Assembly (NCBI RefSeq): GCF_000003815.2
Contig: NW_023365702.1
Span: forward strand, 208,828-255,966
DNA length: 47,139 nt
Direction: 5' to 3'
Source: Branchiostoma floridae
Taxonomy: Eukaryota; Chordata; Leptocardii; Amphioxiformes; Branchiostomatidae
Shown: piece by piece, positions 21,164-34,053 of the stretch
Layout of the letters: each line of letters starts with the position of its first letter
Position numbering within the stretch: the stretch's first letter is position 1
The notes under the pieces: model-generated
What the model saw: only the letters and a program-made list of their open reading frames with translations
The model's database searches: none
Told to the model about the DNA's origin: nothing
Program-made: the position numbers and the translations under genes

Positions 21164-21221
21164 AACATTACGAATACAATATATTTCACCATACCTATGG
21201 TATGGCTGAAATATAATGACC
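20603..21221 (-). repeat. Foldback complex: block A'
   Basis: Reverse complement of block A, ending GGCTGAAATATAATGACC. Together with A it defines inverted repeats of about 610 bp spaced 1.07 kb apart. The phrase AAATTTCAGGTCATCCGG recurs at 20750, 20909 and 21069, a period of about 160 bp. Confidence 0.9.
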
Positions 21222-21340
21222 GAGCAGAGGTTCACACCAACATTGGGGATCCAGCATGGCTTGTAGTTCAACGATACAAAATATTCCTAGGCCTAAAATC
21301 ACGGCAAAAACAGCTTGAGTCGAACCTCTGCTCTGCTTAG
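21221..21340. mobile_element. Short inverted-repeat element upstream of unit 3
   Basis: The ends GAGCAGAGGTTC and GAACCTCTGCTC are inverted. It lies at the position equivalent to the element at 2176-2341, just before the shared phrase TTAGGTCAGCAGTCTGCCGT, but its interior differs. Confidence 0.55.
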
Positions 21341-21538
21341 TTAGGTCAGCAGTCTGCCGTTTTTCTCCAGCGACACGGGTACAAGCAGGTACAGATCTGG
21401 TTTCCAAAGGAGGCCTGCAATTTTAAGCACGTTGACTATCACCAAATGGAGCAACACAGGAGAATAAAGATATGACCAGTGTCAGGCTCCAAGAAAGAAA
21501 TGCCTTGTCTGCACGCATCTTTACATTTAAATTCCAAT
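21341..21538. other. Shared upstream flank of unit 3
   Basis: Homologous to 2342-2920 and 7686-8070. No gene. Confidence 0.55.
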
Positions 21539-21753
21539 TGAGCGTTATCGCGACAACTATTGGATAACCAGGAGATGATGGTTGACCGAGGTCATAGTAT
21601 ACTTCCGGGTCATGAGACGCAACTTCCTATTTTCCGGAGAAACGGCGTGGGCTTGGAAGTTTTTCTTCGTCTCGAAGATCTCGTCAACATTTAGCGGTTT
21701 TAGGGAGCCAACGGACGTTTTGCTCAAGTCTGCTGCTGTTCAAGTTTGTTCGG
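21539..21753 (+). promoter_or_regulatory. Unit 3 putative promoter and exon 1
   Basis: Homologous to 2921-3140, with ETS-like sites ACTTCCGGGT (21601-21610) and AACTTCCTA (21620-21628); the second is altered from CTTCCTG. The donor is CGG|GTAAGA at 21753/21754. No coding start. Confidence 0.6.
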
Positions 21754-23069
21754 GTAAGACGACCTCTTGTGTTTTGACACTAGAAGCTCTGTAGGTTTGA
21801 CAGAAAACTGAAACTGAAGCATTTTGTGAACGCGTTGCGACTTCTTTTTTGGGGAGGGGGGAAACAGAGGTAAAAATTACATGGTTCCGACAACTGTGTT
21901 CGCTGGAAGATAGACCATAGCTTAGAGGAAAGAATTATACAAACGTATGTTTGAAATGTTCCAGTTTTCTGCCCTCAAAAATAGGGAGAGAACATTCTGA
22001 TACGTGGAGGAAATTATGCAGGAAGAAACGTAAGCAACGGGGGCCTGTGAGGGATTTATGGGGTACCCTTTGTTAGGATTTCCGATATAATTTATTCAAG
22101 GGAAAGTGAAAAGGCGTGTCTATTTTTGTTAAATCAGGTATTTTCTCTTTGTTAGTAAATTCTGCAGTGTTCTTTTGTGTGAAAATGTGTCACACTTGTA
22201 TGATGGGTTTTATATCCGCAAGGTGTACCTCAACTTCCCCCGTCCGCCTCCAGCTCGGAGCTTCCCGCCGTTCTAGCATCTGGTGTTCATTATGGCGTGT
22301 TTGAACCAACTCTAACTTCTAAGGGGAGTTTCAGTACTAGCTTACGGGTGGGTGCCGGTACGGAAAATTCAGGTCTAGAGGATTTATTTCCAGGTCCGGA
22401 CCTAATTGTAAAACTTCTGAATGGGCAAATTAATGGTCCATTTCGCAACAAATGCATATGTTTGATGGAGTATCTGATTTCTGCTGACATTTTAGAATTC
22501 TGTCATCATCTCAACAAAGCTAATGAGTCATGACTCTGTTAGACTAAATTTGTTTGTTAAAAGAAACTTGGTAAAATGTATCCTGCTTTGCTCTTGTTTC
22601 AAAACCTGTATTGGTTTTGTTGGCACCAGTAGGCGCCGCCATGTTGGATGATTACTTTCTCAATGGACCCTTCCAGGACTGAGGTTTGTGATAGCAAAAC
22701 CTGTATTGATTTCGTAGGTATCAGTAAGCGCCGCCATGTTGGATGTTTACTTTCTCAGTTGGGACGGTAAACCCCCAAACACATAAATGCTTGCCGGTAT
22801 AATCAGTTCATCATTTTCTGATCGGTCGAAAATCAGGTCTGTTTTTTCGCACCGGTCCAACAAGAAAAACAGTTTTGTACCCACCCCTATTCTGTGTATT
22901 CAGTAACTTAAAATGGTGGAGGGAGGCTTCACTATTTGTCAGTCTTTGTTTTTGTTAGGAGATTTATACATTGAGTTGGAAAAGGTTTGGCTAGGACACT
23001 AATGTGCAAGTTGCTGTACTTAAAAAAATAGTGTCTCTTGACTAATGACAGTTCATCTTTTCCCTACAG
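21754..23069 (+). other. Intron of unit 3
   Basis: GTAAGA to CCCTACAG. Near-identical to the unit 1 intron apart from the unit 1 element at 4118-4444. YY1-like GCCGCCATGTTG sites at 22635-22646 and 22730-22741. No gene inside. Confidence 0.65.
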
Positions 23070-23091
23070 ACCTTGTGCTCGAGCTAGGAGG

Positions 23092-24910
<1,819 letters not shown>

Positions 24911-25749
24911 GAAAAATCCCAGGATCAGGAGTATGGAATAGAGATGTAGGCCACATAGCAAGTTTGTCACTTTACATTTTATATATTTTTTTTAGTAGTT
25001 TAGACATTGTATAGCCAGCTATCTGATTGTAACTCCATGAACTGTTTTAATATTGTTGCTAAGAAATGCATTACTTTTATTTACTTGTTGATTTTGTATC
25101 TGAAGTTCCCAACCTTAGATAAGTTAGAAAAGTAGGTTTTGTTCTTTGTAAAAACTTTGGTTTTGTTCTTTCGCATGCTCTTTTGTAAAATGACAAGTTG
25201 TCCATTTAGTGTAGACTAACAGTTCAAGTTGCAGAAAGCTTGTTCTATATTTCAGACTTGTAGTTTAGCTGTAACCTTGGTAACAATAGAACTGGTGAAA
25301 GCAATTATTGATGAGGAAGACTTGTTTTGTTACTACTAACTACATCTGGTCTTAAGATGGTTCCTTGTACTAATCTATATTTACTTTACTGTTAGTTTTA
25401 ACGTTAGCAGTTATCTGTTATACTTGCTTAGTTCATGTAGGTAGGTGCTGGTAGGTACCCTCACTGTTAGTTGCAGGTGTTTGTCAACCATTTCGTACAG
25501 ACACAAGCCTGGTTTGGATTAAGGTCCCCGACTGCCAGAAAACTTTTGAAATGATGTACACAATGTAATAACAAAGGATCCATAACAGTGCGTATTATCC
25601 TAATCATCAGAGCTAAGTTCATTTTAGGCGGATCAGAAGTTGTTTATCCGGGCCTGAATTTGTTCGTATTGAAAAGCCAAATAGTAATAGAAATTTTGGT
25701 TTAATTGTTTTGTTATGTTTTGTTGTAATCATTTGTTTTCTTCAATAAA
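24911..25749 (+). other. 3' UTR of unit 3 with polyadenylation signal
   Basis: Homologous to the other 3' UTRs, ending at AATAAA 25744-25749. No coding signal. Confidence 0.65.
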
Positions 25750-26320
25750 GTTGTTTGAATGACACTTGTTTCCATATTGCATTGGAAGAAGCCGATACAT
25801 TTAGCCATAGTATATAGGAGAATTCTTTTACACAACCAGTTTTACTCACTTTGCGTACGTTTCGATGTCAGATTAAGGTGTCTGGGCAACTCCCTGAGAC
25901 ACATACATGTCTATATACTAGTACATACATACATACATACACATACATACATACATTCATACATACATACATACATACATACATACATACATACATACAT
26001 GCATACACACACATACATGCATGCATACACACACACACACATACATACATACATACATACATATCTATATACTAGTACATACATACATACCTACAATCAT
26101 ACACACATACATACATACATTCATACAAACTACAAAAAACAAGGAGGTTGAAAATGTTACTCTCCTTGCCAAAACATTACCTTGGTGAAGGTAATTATTT
26201 ATTTCAGAATATTTGCTATCACCACAACTAAAAGGAGACATACAGGAGATTTAAGATATGACCAGTGTCTCTCCAAGAAAGAAATGTCATGTCTGCATTC
26301 ATCTGTACATAAATCCCGAT
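25750..26320. other. Spacer between units 3 and 4
   Basis: Flank after the poly(A) signal, then the CATA microsatellite (25898-26131), then a short shared upstream flank. This is the shortest spacer in the array. No gene. Confidence 0.6.
25898..26131. repeat. CATA microsatellite, unit 3 tail
   Basis: Mostly CATA tetranucleotides with CACA segments; the same position as in the other units. Flank phrase ATCTATATACTAGTACATAC occurs twice (near 25908 and 26062), suggesting an internal duplication. Confidence 0.9.
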
Positions 26321-27003
26321 TAAGTGTTCTCGCGCGATCGCGACAACTAGTGAATAATCTGGGAGGATGGTTGACCCTGGTCGGGGTATACTTCCGGGTC
26401 ATGAAACACAACTTCCTGTTACGTCGATGTAGGTTAGACATCCAGGTAATAAGATACGCCAAAATTAGTTACTCAAGCAACTGGATATGGTTTTGAAACG
26501 GTCAGACGTTTCGAATAGAATCCACTATCCTTCGTTAGTGACACTGAAGAGATCTGGAAGAAACAGGTCTTATACTCTAACTATGAATGAAGACAATTTC
26601 GCTCCTGTAAGCTCCTGTAACTAAAACAACAGGAGCTAATTGACTCATTTGCATTAACTGTGTCTTAGCCTTGCTATCCTTTGAAATCCAAATTGTCTTC
26701 AGCTTGACTTTGGCTTAGCTTTGTTTTCTTTGCAATCCAAATTGTCTTCAGTCTGAATTGTCTTAAAACCTTTCCTATTGGACATCTGAAATTGTCTTCA
26801 TTCATAGTTAGAGTATAAAAGACCTGTTTCTTCCAGATCTCTTCAGTGTCACTAACTAATTTTGGCGGACAACTTCCTGTTTTCCCGAAAAACGGCGTGG
26901 GTTTGGAAAGTCTTTCATCGTTTCGAATATCTCATCAACATTTAGCGGTTTTAGGAGTCGATGGACGTTTTGCTCAAGTCTGCTGGTGTTCAAGTTTGTT
27001 CAG
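26321..27003 (+). promoter_or_regulatory. Unit 4 putative promoter and exon 1, split by an insertion
   Basis: Homologous to 2921-3140 but interrupted by a 448-bp element (26421-26868). The ETS-like sites are ACTTCCGGGT (26390-26399) and ACTTCCTG, and the second now exists twice because it lies in the 13-bp target duplication. The donor is CAG|GTAAGA at 27003/27004. Whether transcription starts before or after the insert cannot be told. Confidence 0.55.
26421..26868. mobile_element. Hairpin element with 13-bp target duplication in unit 4 exon 1 region
   Basis: Flanked by ACAACTTCCTGTT at 26408-26420 and 26869-26881; units 1-3 have one copy of the equivalent sequence. The inner arms, from AGTGACACTGAAGAGATCTG through GAATGAAGACAATTTC, are inverted repeats of about 60 bp around a 200-bp loop that repeats AATCCAAATTGTCTTCAG twice. 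The left end (AGGTAATAAGATACGC, GTTACTCAAGCAACTGGATA) recurs at 42311-42365. Confidence 0.85.
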
Positions 27004-28725
27004 GTAAGACGACATCTTGTATTTTGAACTAGAAGCTCTGTAGGTTTGGCCAAGGACGTTACATGCTTGGTTTGGCAGAAAGCTCGAAAGTTAGACCAAG
27101 GAGGTTCCGTGAACGCGTTCTTCACATTACAGGGGAGGGGGGAGGGGGTGGGGAGGCGAGCACAAAGAACTTACCAAAGGTAAAAAAAAAAGCAACTTTT
27201 CTGCCGTCTATGTTCACTGGAATATAGACCGTATCTTAGAGGAAAAAATTATACAAATTTATTTTTGAAATGTTTCAGTTTTCACCAAAATAGAGAGAGA
27301 ACATTCTGACAAGTAGAGAAATGCATATGCAGCAGAAAGAAATGTAAACAGTGGGGGCCTGTGAGGGTTTACGGAGGATCCGTTGATAAGAATTTCTGAG
27401 GTTATTTATTCAAAGGCACGTGAAAATGCAAGTTTTGATTTATTTCTCTTTCAAAGTCAATTTTGCAGTGTTTATTGGTGTAGAAATAAGTCAAACTTGT
27501 ATTTAGGGCGCGTTTTTTATAAATTGTATCAGTGAGGTGTACCTCACCTCCCCTCGTCCGCTCCCAGGCCGGAACTTACCGGCGTTCCAACATCTGGTGT
27601 TCATTATGGCGTGTTTGAACTAACTCTACTCTAATCTCAATACGGGGAGGTTCAGTAATACTTCTAGTAGGGCTTGGTACCGCTACAGAAAATTCAGGTA
27701 CAGGTACGGTCCAGGTCCAGATCAGTAGGACCAGAGAATTGTCCGTGAAAACTTGAGAATATGAAATGAAAAAAAAAAAACAAGGGTCCTTTTCGCTACA
27801 TATAGAATACAACACGGTGTATTCCGTATCACCCGAGGTATCAGCCCGATCCGCGGGAGGGCTGGGACCGAGGGTGATACAGAATTCGAAATGGTTCGAT
27901 TTACTCGAAGAAAGCCTGTGTGATACGCCTTTCGAACCTGTGCGATACGGAAGTTATGGCCCGGTCCGGAACACCCGTATCGAACGTTTTCGCGTCACAG
28001 GTATGACATAGAAATGAATAGTTTTGGTGTTTTAAAACTCTTTCTTCTTAAAAACGACACAAATACTTCTGCTAACTCTGACCAAGTTTGATTGTAGAAA
28101 CTTGGTAAAGTGACTATCATCTCTCCTGTACTTCGCTCTTACTTTCTTCTCTGTACCTGGACCGTATCTGGATTGTCTGTACAGGTACCCACCCCTAATC
28201 AGGGTACGGTAGAAGCCGCTTAATTGCACACCCCATTTGCCAGCTTATTTCGTAAAATTATCCGGCTGGTGCATTAATGCAAAGTTATCTTCCTGGACCG
28301 CACTGGTTTGGGGATTCCGTGCAATAAACAGAAGTGTGCGGTAATCCGTTGTGCAATTAACTGGCTTCTACTGTATAACTTGGGGGGTGGGGATGGTCGT
28401 GTCGTGTGCTACTGTTAAATTTCCTTGGGGGCATGTTGGCCCTAGAGCTGAGTTGGGCTGTATAGATCCTGGAAACAGTTTGACTACTACAGTATAACTG
28501 CACTAATGTATTTCTTTATTGGTTTATTGGTTAAGCTGTTTAGAACACACAGCCAGGGCTGCCCAACTAGCCTATATGGCTATTACAAAGGGCTAGCCAT
28601 GGTGATAAAAACAGAGACAATGCATATGGAATTGGACAGAATGCTTAGGTACATTAATGTATAAGTTGGTATATTAAAAAAAAATAGCATGCCTTGACTA
28701 ATTACAGTTCATCTGTTCCCTACAG
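27004..28725 (+). other. Intron of unit 4
   Basis: GTAAGA to CCCTACAG (ends 28725). More diverged than the introns of units 1 and 3. About 27800-28010 contains an insertion specific to this unit (GTGTATTCCGTATCACCCGA...). 28207-28373 is a pogo-like short element. Nothing codes. Confidence 0.6.
28207..28373. mobile_element. Pogo-like short element, copy 1
   Basis: TA-flanked, 167 bp, with inverted ends CGGTAGAAGCCGCTTAATTG and CAATTAACTGGCTTCTACTG. The CAGTA...CGCTTAATTGCA pattern resembles pogo-family terminal repeats. A second copy (34802-34974) is nested in another element. Confidence 0.8.
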
Positions 28726-28739
28726 GCGTAGCTAAGAGA

Positions 28740-30005
28740 ATGGCATTGACAAGCAAAGTGCAGAGTTTGGATGACGTCAGGAGAAATGCAGAAAAGGATG
28801 ATTCGGTGCAACCTAACACTAGCAGAGAGGAACAGTGCTACATGTGTGAGGAGTGCGGCAAGCAGTTTAGTAAGTTGGCCTATCTGAAGAAACACAAGCG
28901 GACTCACACAGGGGAGAAACCGTACCGGTGTGAGGAGTGCGGCAAGCAGTTTAGTCAGCTGGCTCATCTAAAGGTACACATGCGGACTCACACAGGGGAG
29001 AAACCCTACAAATGTGAGGAGTGCAGCAAGCAGTTCAGTCGCTTAGATCATCTAAAGGAACACATGCGAACTCACACAGGGGAGAAACCTTACAGGTGTG
29101 AGGAGTGCAGTAGGCAGTTCAGTGAGCTGAGTGATCTAAAGAAACACATACGGACTCACACAGGGGAGAAACCCTACAAGTGTGAGGATTGCAGCAGGCA
29201 GTTCAGTCAGCTGAGTAATCTGAAGACTCACATGAAAACTCACACAAGGGAGAAACCCTACAAGTGTGAGGAGTGCAGCAGACAGTTCAGTCGGCTGGGT
29301 AATCTGAAGAATCACATCAAAACTCACACAGGGGAGAAACCCTACAGGTGTGAGGAGTGCAGCAAGCAGTTCAGTAGGCTCCATCATCTAAAGGGACACA
29401 TGCAAACACACACAGGGGAGAAACCCTACAGGTGTGAGGAGTGCAGCGGGCAGTTCAGTCAGCTTGGCCATCTGAAGAGACACATGCAAACTCACACAGG
29501 CCAGAAACCTTACAAGTGTGAGGAGTGTAGCAAGCTATTTAGCAGGCCAGATGAACTAAAGAAGCATATGCAAACTCACACAGGTGAGAAACCCTACAGG
29601 TGTGAGGAGTGCAGCACTCATTTCAGTCAGCTGGGTCATCTAAAGGGACACATGCGGACTCATACAGGGGAGAAACCCTACAAGTGTGAGGAGTGCAGCA
29701 GGCAGTTCAGTCGGCTGGGTCATCTAAAGGAGCACATGCAAACTCATACAGGGGAAAAGCCCTACAAGTGTGAGGAGTGCAGCAGACAGTTCAGTCGGCT
29801 GGGTCATCTAAAGGGACACATGCGGACTCACACAGGTGAGAAACCCTACAGGTGTGAGGAGTGCTGCAGGCAGTTCAGTGAGCTAGGTACTCTAAAAACT
29901 CATATGCGAACTCACACAGGAGAGAAACCCTACAAGTGTGAGGAGTGCAGCAAACAGTTCAGTCGGCTCAGAGTTCTTAGAAAGCACATGAAAACTCACA
30001 AATAA
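28740..30005 (+). CDS. C2H2 zinc-finger protein, unit 4, 14 fingers, intact
   Basis: 421 residues: N-terminal peptide MALTSKVQSLDDV... then 14 canonical fingers to the end (HMKTHK-stop). Contact residues (-1,2,3,6): KAYK, QAHV, RDHE, ESDK, QSNT, RGNN, RHHG, QGHR, RDEK, QGHG, RGHE, RGHG, EGTT, RRVK. Linkers are TGEKP except TREKP after finger 5 and TGQKP after finger 8. This is the only unit whose array runs to what appears to be the ancestral stop. ATG 28740 follows the acceptor (28725) by 14 bp. No effector domain is visible, so any repression or activation would need a partner binding the N-terminal peptide or the fingers. A sequence-specific DNA-binding role is inferred from the family. 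Confidence 0.92.
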   Translation: MALTSKVQSLDDVRRNAEKDDSVQPNTSREEQCYMCEECGKQFSKLAYLKKHKRTHTGEKPYRCEECGKQFSQLAHLKVHMRTHTGEKPYKCEECSKQFSRLDHLKEHMRTHTGEKPYRCEECSRQFSELSDLKKHIRTHTGEKPYKCEDCSRQFSQLSNLKTHMKTHTREKPYKCEECSRQFSRLGNLKNHIKTHTGEKPYRCEECSKQFSRLHHLKGHMQTHTGEKPYRCEECSGQFSQLGHLKRHMQTHTGQKPYKCEECSKLFSRPDELKKHMQTHTGEKPYRCEECSTHFSQLGHLKGHMRTHTGEKPYKCEECSRQFSRLGHLKEHMQTHTGEKPYKCEECSRQFSRLGHLKGHMRTHTGEKPYRCEECCRQFSELGTLKTHMRTHTGEKPYKCEECSKQFSRLRVLRKHMKTHK

Positions 30006-30703
30006 GAAAGCCCAGGACCAGGAGTGTGAAATAGAGAAGTTGGTCACATGGTAAATTTTGAAGATTACCTGTAAACATGGCTCATTTGTCAATGTTAATT
30101 TTTTCACATTTTGTTTAGTAGTATATTCATTTTTTCGATTGTAGCTCTATGTATTGTTGTAATGATTTTGCTATGAAAGGTATTACTTTTATTTAAGTTT
30201 TCTTTTCTTCCTGATTTCTTGTATGAACTCCCCAACCTTAGATTAGTTAGAACAGTATAACAGTATGAGTAGGTTTTGTTCTTTATTTAAGTTTTTTTTG
30301 CTAATGCCCATCTAGTGTGGAATGACAATTTAAGTTGTAGAAGTCTTGTTCTATATTTCAGTCTTGTAGCTTACCTATAACTTTGGTAACAATAGAACTT
30401 GTGAGTAAATGTGAAAGCAGTTATTGTGTGAAGGAGAGTTGTTTCGTCACCATGTTTCGTCACCACTAACTTCTTTGTACTAATCTACATTTACTGTATT
30501 GTTACACTGTTAGCGTTGTCAGGTATTTATTTATAATTATACCTGCTTTCAACTAGGTTTTCATTTTTTTAGGGGTATCGGAAGTTGTTTTTTGAGGCAT
30601 GAATTTTCTTGAAAACCCACATTGTAGAAAGTATTATTTTAGGTTTTAACTTTTATTGTTCTGTTAGTTTTTTTCATTGTAGTCATTTGTTTTGTTTAAT
30701 AAA
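30006..30703 (+). other. 3' UTR of unit 4 with polyadenylation signal
   Basis: Collinear with unit 0's 3' UTR from its first bases; ends at AATAAA 30698-30703 followed by GTTGTTTGTTTGATGCACAC. Shorter than in the other units through several small deletions. Confidence 0.7.
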
Positions 30704-31676
30704 GTTGTTTGTTTGATGCACACTTGTTTGGAGATAGCATTTAAAGAAGCTGATACATTTAGGTATGGCACTAAGCCATAGTATGTAGGAGAATTCTTTT
30801 ACATTACCAGTTTGTACTCACGTTTGGTTTGCGCACGCTTTGATGTATTAGGAAGGTGTCTGAATGTCATGGAAACGCAAGCTAAGTGAGAACAATTTGG
30901 TTGTGCAAAAGAATTCTAATATATCCTATATTCTACCAACCTGATGAAACTATTTTCCGAAATAGCCATAGTAGTTCATAAGTATAATGTACAGATGACT
31001 AGGTACGAACAAAACGCTTTTTTATGCTCCCAAAATTGAAAGGAATGCATCTAAAACCATGAATTCCTCAATGAAAGTTATGATAGTTTAATCTCCAAGC
31101 AGATCCTACGGTAGCATAAGATAGTATCAAAAGCCGGCTTAGGAGTGTGTTTTGCTACCGGGGATCTGCCTCCACTGAAACAGGGAGGAGCATTTCTATT
31201 CAACAATTAATGGTGTTTCTGCCCCTCCCTGTTGCCATGTGCTAATTATTTTACGAGCAACTTACACTGAGACAAAGTCAGTGACCAGCACATGTCCCAG
31301 TTGGAAGTCAGCACCAAACAGGAAGGAGGGCAATTAGCACCTACACTACAAGCACAGTTTGAGTAGGAAACGATTGGATGTTAATAGCCTTTGCTCTAGC
31401 CGACTGGGGCAGATTCTACATGGCAAATGGACACCTCTTGGCTGACTACACTCCTTGGCCATTTTGGTACTATCTTATGCCATTGTAGGATCTGCTTGGA
31501 GATTAATGATAGTTATGATTTTGTAATCAGACTGACTGTTTTCATCCAAGATGTGCTCCTTTCAAAGACATGATGAAGACATGCTTTGAGGCACATTCTG
31601 GATATCCAGGACATATCAATACATATAAATAATCCATTCGAGCCTTCTCAAGTTATGCTGTTCATCTGCTTGCAAG
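30704..31676. other. Downstream flank of unit 4
   Basis: Homologous to the unit 0 flank (for example ACCAACCTGATGAAACTATT) with an inserted element at 31089-31505. No gene. Confidence 0.6.
31089..31505. mobile_element. TAGTCTCC-family element, copy 3, with extra interior
   Basis: Ends TAATCTCCAAGCAGATCCTA and TAGGATCTGCTTGGAGATTA; perfect 9-bp duplication ATGATAGTT at 31080-31088 and 31506-31514. It is longer (417 bp) than other copies because the centre holds about 250 bp of unrelated sequence. Confidence 0.9.
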
Positions 31677-31836
31677 CACATACATACATACTTTCAAACA
31701 TACACACAAACATATATACATACATTAACACACACACACACACATACATACATACACACAAACATATGTACATACATACACGCATACGTACATACAAACA
31801 CACATACATACACACATTCTACATATATACACAAAC
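31677..31836. repeat. CATA/CA microsatellite, unit 4 tail
   Basis: Last of the five unit-tail arrays; the unit-end module (to about 32055) follows and then similarity to the array stops. Confidence 0.85.
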
Positions 31837-32427
31837 GCTACCAAATACAAGAGATACAGTGTCACCAGCATTTTTATTTCATAAAGTCAATACATTTAGA
31901 TCTTCATGAAAAGAATAAAACAACATGATTCCATTTAAGGCACTACTTTCTAGTTACATATACTTGCGATTTGTTTTTATTTGCTGAGCAGAGCACCAGA
32001 TTTACGGGTGCATATACGCTGAGGATCGCTAGAAGGCATCACTGCACAAGACACGACGGCTCTATTATTTCAAGCCCATGACAACGATGTTTCTACCTTT
32101 TAAGTCCGAGGACACACGACAAGTAAGGCTTTACTAGATTTTTTTTCGTTGAAAATTCTTGGAGCGTATTAGGAAGAAACGTAGGTTCTAGAGCGCTCGT
32201 TCGATGACAACAGGACGGAGGACGTATCGAATGTCGGAACGCCTGTTCGAACGAGCGCTTGAAGTCTTTTCTTAATTCGCTCATTGGACCGATCAGCCCC
32301 CTTGTCCAAACGATGGGCGATTCCTGACGCTAGAGATATCAAAGTTCCCAGACGGAATATAGCAGAGAAGCGTATAGTATATGATAAACGTCGGAGCGAA
32401 CTACTATCCGGATGGTACTCAAGCTAA
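31837..32427. other. End of the zinc-finger array and junction to the right flank
   Basis: 31838-32055 is the shared unit-end module. 32090-32310 contains a hairpin (AGAGCGCTCGTTCGA near 32190 against TTCGAACGAGCGCTT near 32249). 32350-32420 is a dispersed repeat also found near 34478 and 35195 (phrase CTCCGACGTTTAT). No gene. Confidence 0.55.
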
Positions 32428-32734
32428 AGGCGGGGTCACACGTGCGTGTATATTTCAGTCCGTATGAGGCGCGCATGGGAGTATTTGTCTCCACCAGGCT
32501 CCACAGGTCGTTGTAAAACTTAGAAATTGGACAAAAGTAAACAGCTAACATGTCAGACGAGTTAGCTGGGTCGCTAACCATACTTCTCGGTCAGCTAACT
32601 CATCTGGCATGTTATGTATCTATATTTGTCCAATTTGTACTATTTTTCCCGCGACCTGTGAAGCCTGGTAGAGACTAAGAGCTTCATACGCACCTCAAAC
32701 GGACTTGAATATATACGCATGTGTGACCCCACCT
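32428..32734. mobile_element. TAA-flanked short element, 307 bp
   Basis: Inverted ends AGGCGGGGTCACACGTGCGT and ACGCATGTGTGACCCCACCT, with TAA at 32425-32427 and 32735-32737. The arms continue inward for about 50 bp; a further internal pair is TTGGACAAAAGTA / ATTTGTCCAA. TAA flanks are typical of PIF/Harbinger-type elements. Confidence 0.8.
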
Positions 32735-32737
32735 TAA

Positions 32738-32892
32738 GGCTTAGGTCACATTTCCAAACCGAGGCCCGGCCAAAACACAAAATGTCAAAATAAGATTCAT
32801 GGGCATAACGTGTACATTCTTAGGTGTACATTCTAATTTTCATTTCTTAAAACATCCCGGTCGGGCCCCGGTTTGGAAATGTGACCTAAGCC
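32738..32892. mobile_element. TAA-flanked short element, 155 bp
   Basis: Inverted ends GGCTTAGGTCACATTTCCAA and TTGGAAATGTGACCTAAGCC, with arms of about 35 bp including a GGCCCGGCC-like core. The left TAA (32735-32737) is the same TAA that ends the preceding element; the right TAA is 32893-32895. Confidence 0.85.
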
Positions 32893-32942
32893 TAACCGTG
32901 ATAGGCTTGTTAGAACTCTTCTTGGCTCTTTTTAAAAACGTT

Positions 32943-34053
32943 TTACGGTTTGTTTATTTCCTTCTTACGCAGATGATACGTGTATCTAATTTCAGGTCGG
33001 ATCATCCCTTGGCACACGCGGTTGTCACTTGCCTCTTTCTTAAGCACAAAACCCTTAATATCCACTCCTGGTGGCTTCCACACCTTATATTCCTTCCTCT
33101 GTTCATTCTTAGCATCTTCCTCCAAACACGTATCTTCCAGTTCCTTATTTCTTAGTCTCAAAAAGGCGGCTTCTTCTTTGATGTCACCTCGGAAGGCGTG
33201 AATTTTCTTCCACAGTGTCTTGTTGAAGTAATCGTACAACATGGCGTCCGCACGATTCCACGCGAGAATCTTCGGGACCATATCACCGGTCACGTGATTC
33301 ACGGACCACTCACTCCGGGCGTTGACCTTGAAGGTCGTGACGTCATCCGTGTCCCAACAGAGAAGGTCTCTTAGTAGAACCATCGATTCGTGGAAATACT
33401 CGGCGATCACCACGAAGTGGAATATCTTGTCTAGGCGTCGTATCGCTCTCCACACGTCGTCATCTGTGTCAAGGTCATCCGAGTTCCATCCAAGGTCAAA
33501 GAACATGGGATTCCTTACGTGGTGGGTCGCGCCTCTTTTCTTGATGTTTTTGCTGGTGAACTTTTCCGGGGATTCCAGGAATGTTTTGAAGGGGTTGGGT
33601 CCCGTGATGTTGTAAGTTCTGTCCAAGCGGAAATATGTAAATGTAGACTCGTACATGGTCACGGGGTCACGAAGGACTGTGACGTAGACGGTGTCATTGG
33701 GCATGAGTTCCCGGATGTTGGTGTAGTCAAACCTCGTGTGGTGACAGAGAATATCATATTCCATTGGCTTCGCGGAAGAACTTTGTTCTTGTAAGACAGA
33801 TTTTCTGTTAAAAGGCGAGGGATACGATAGATAATGACCCGATTTCGGCAAAACGAAGGTCAAGTTGTTCTTGTCGCCATACCGGAAGAGGATGTTCTGA
33901 ATGGAAGAGCTTCCGGTTTTGTGAGTCTTTGCCAGCACGACGTGTTTCCGGTGACGACACTTCCGGGCGGCTCGCCGTGTCCTGTGGAGGTCAGGGTTCA
34001 CCGGTTGCCTGGAGCTGGACGCTTTGTTGTACCGCTCCTCATGAGGCACTGAC
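32943..34053 (-). CDS. Galactose 3-O-sulfotransferase family, last coding exon (5' incomplete)
   Basis: About 368 readable residues of a Golgi-type enzyme family that transfers sulfate from PAPS to the 3-OH of galactose on glycans. Seen (numbered from the GTG codon at 34049): PAPS 5'-phosphosulfate loop LAKTHKTGSSSIQNILFRYG (39-58), 3'-phosphate site VTVLRDPVTMYES (123-135), FFDLGWN (183-189), IAEYFHESMVLLRDLLCW (215-232), and four N-glycosylation sequons (62, 118, 147, 276). Size and motif order suit the catalytic domain of Gal3ST proteins, but the cytosolic tail and signal anchor are missing. No in-frame ATG precedes the domain and an in-frame TAA lies at 34080-34082, so a splice acceptor, GCACACAG, ending at 34054 is inferred; the AG at 34050-34049 is an alternative. 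The stop is TAA (32943-32945). Which Gal3ST subfamily cannot be told. Confidence 0.88.
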
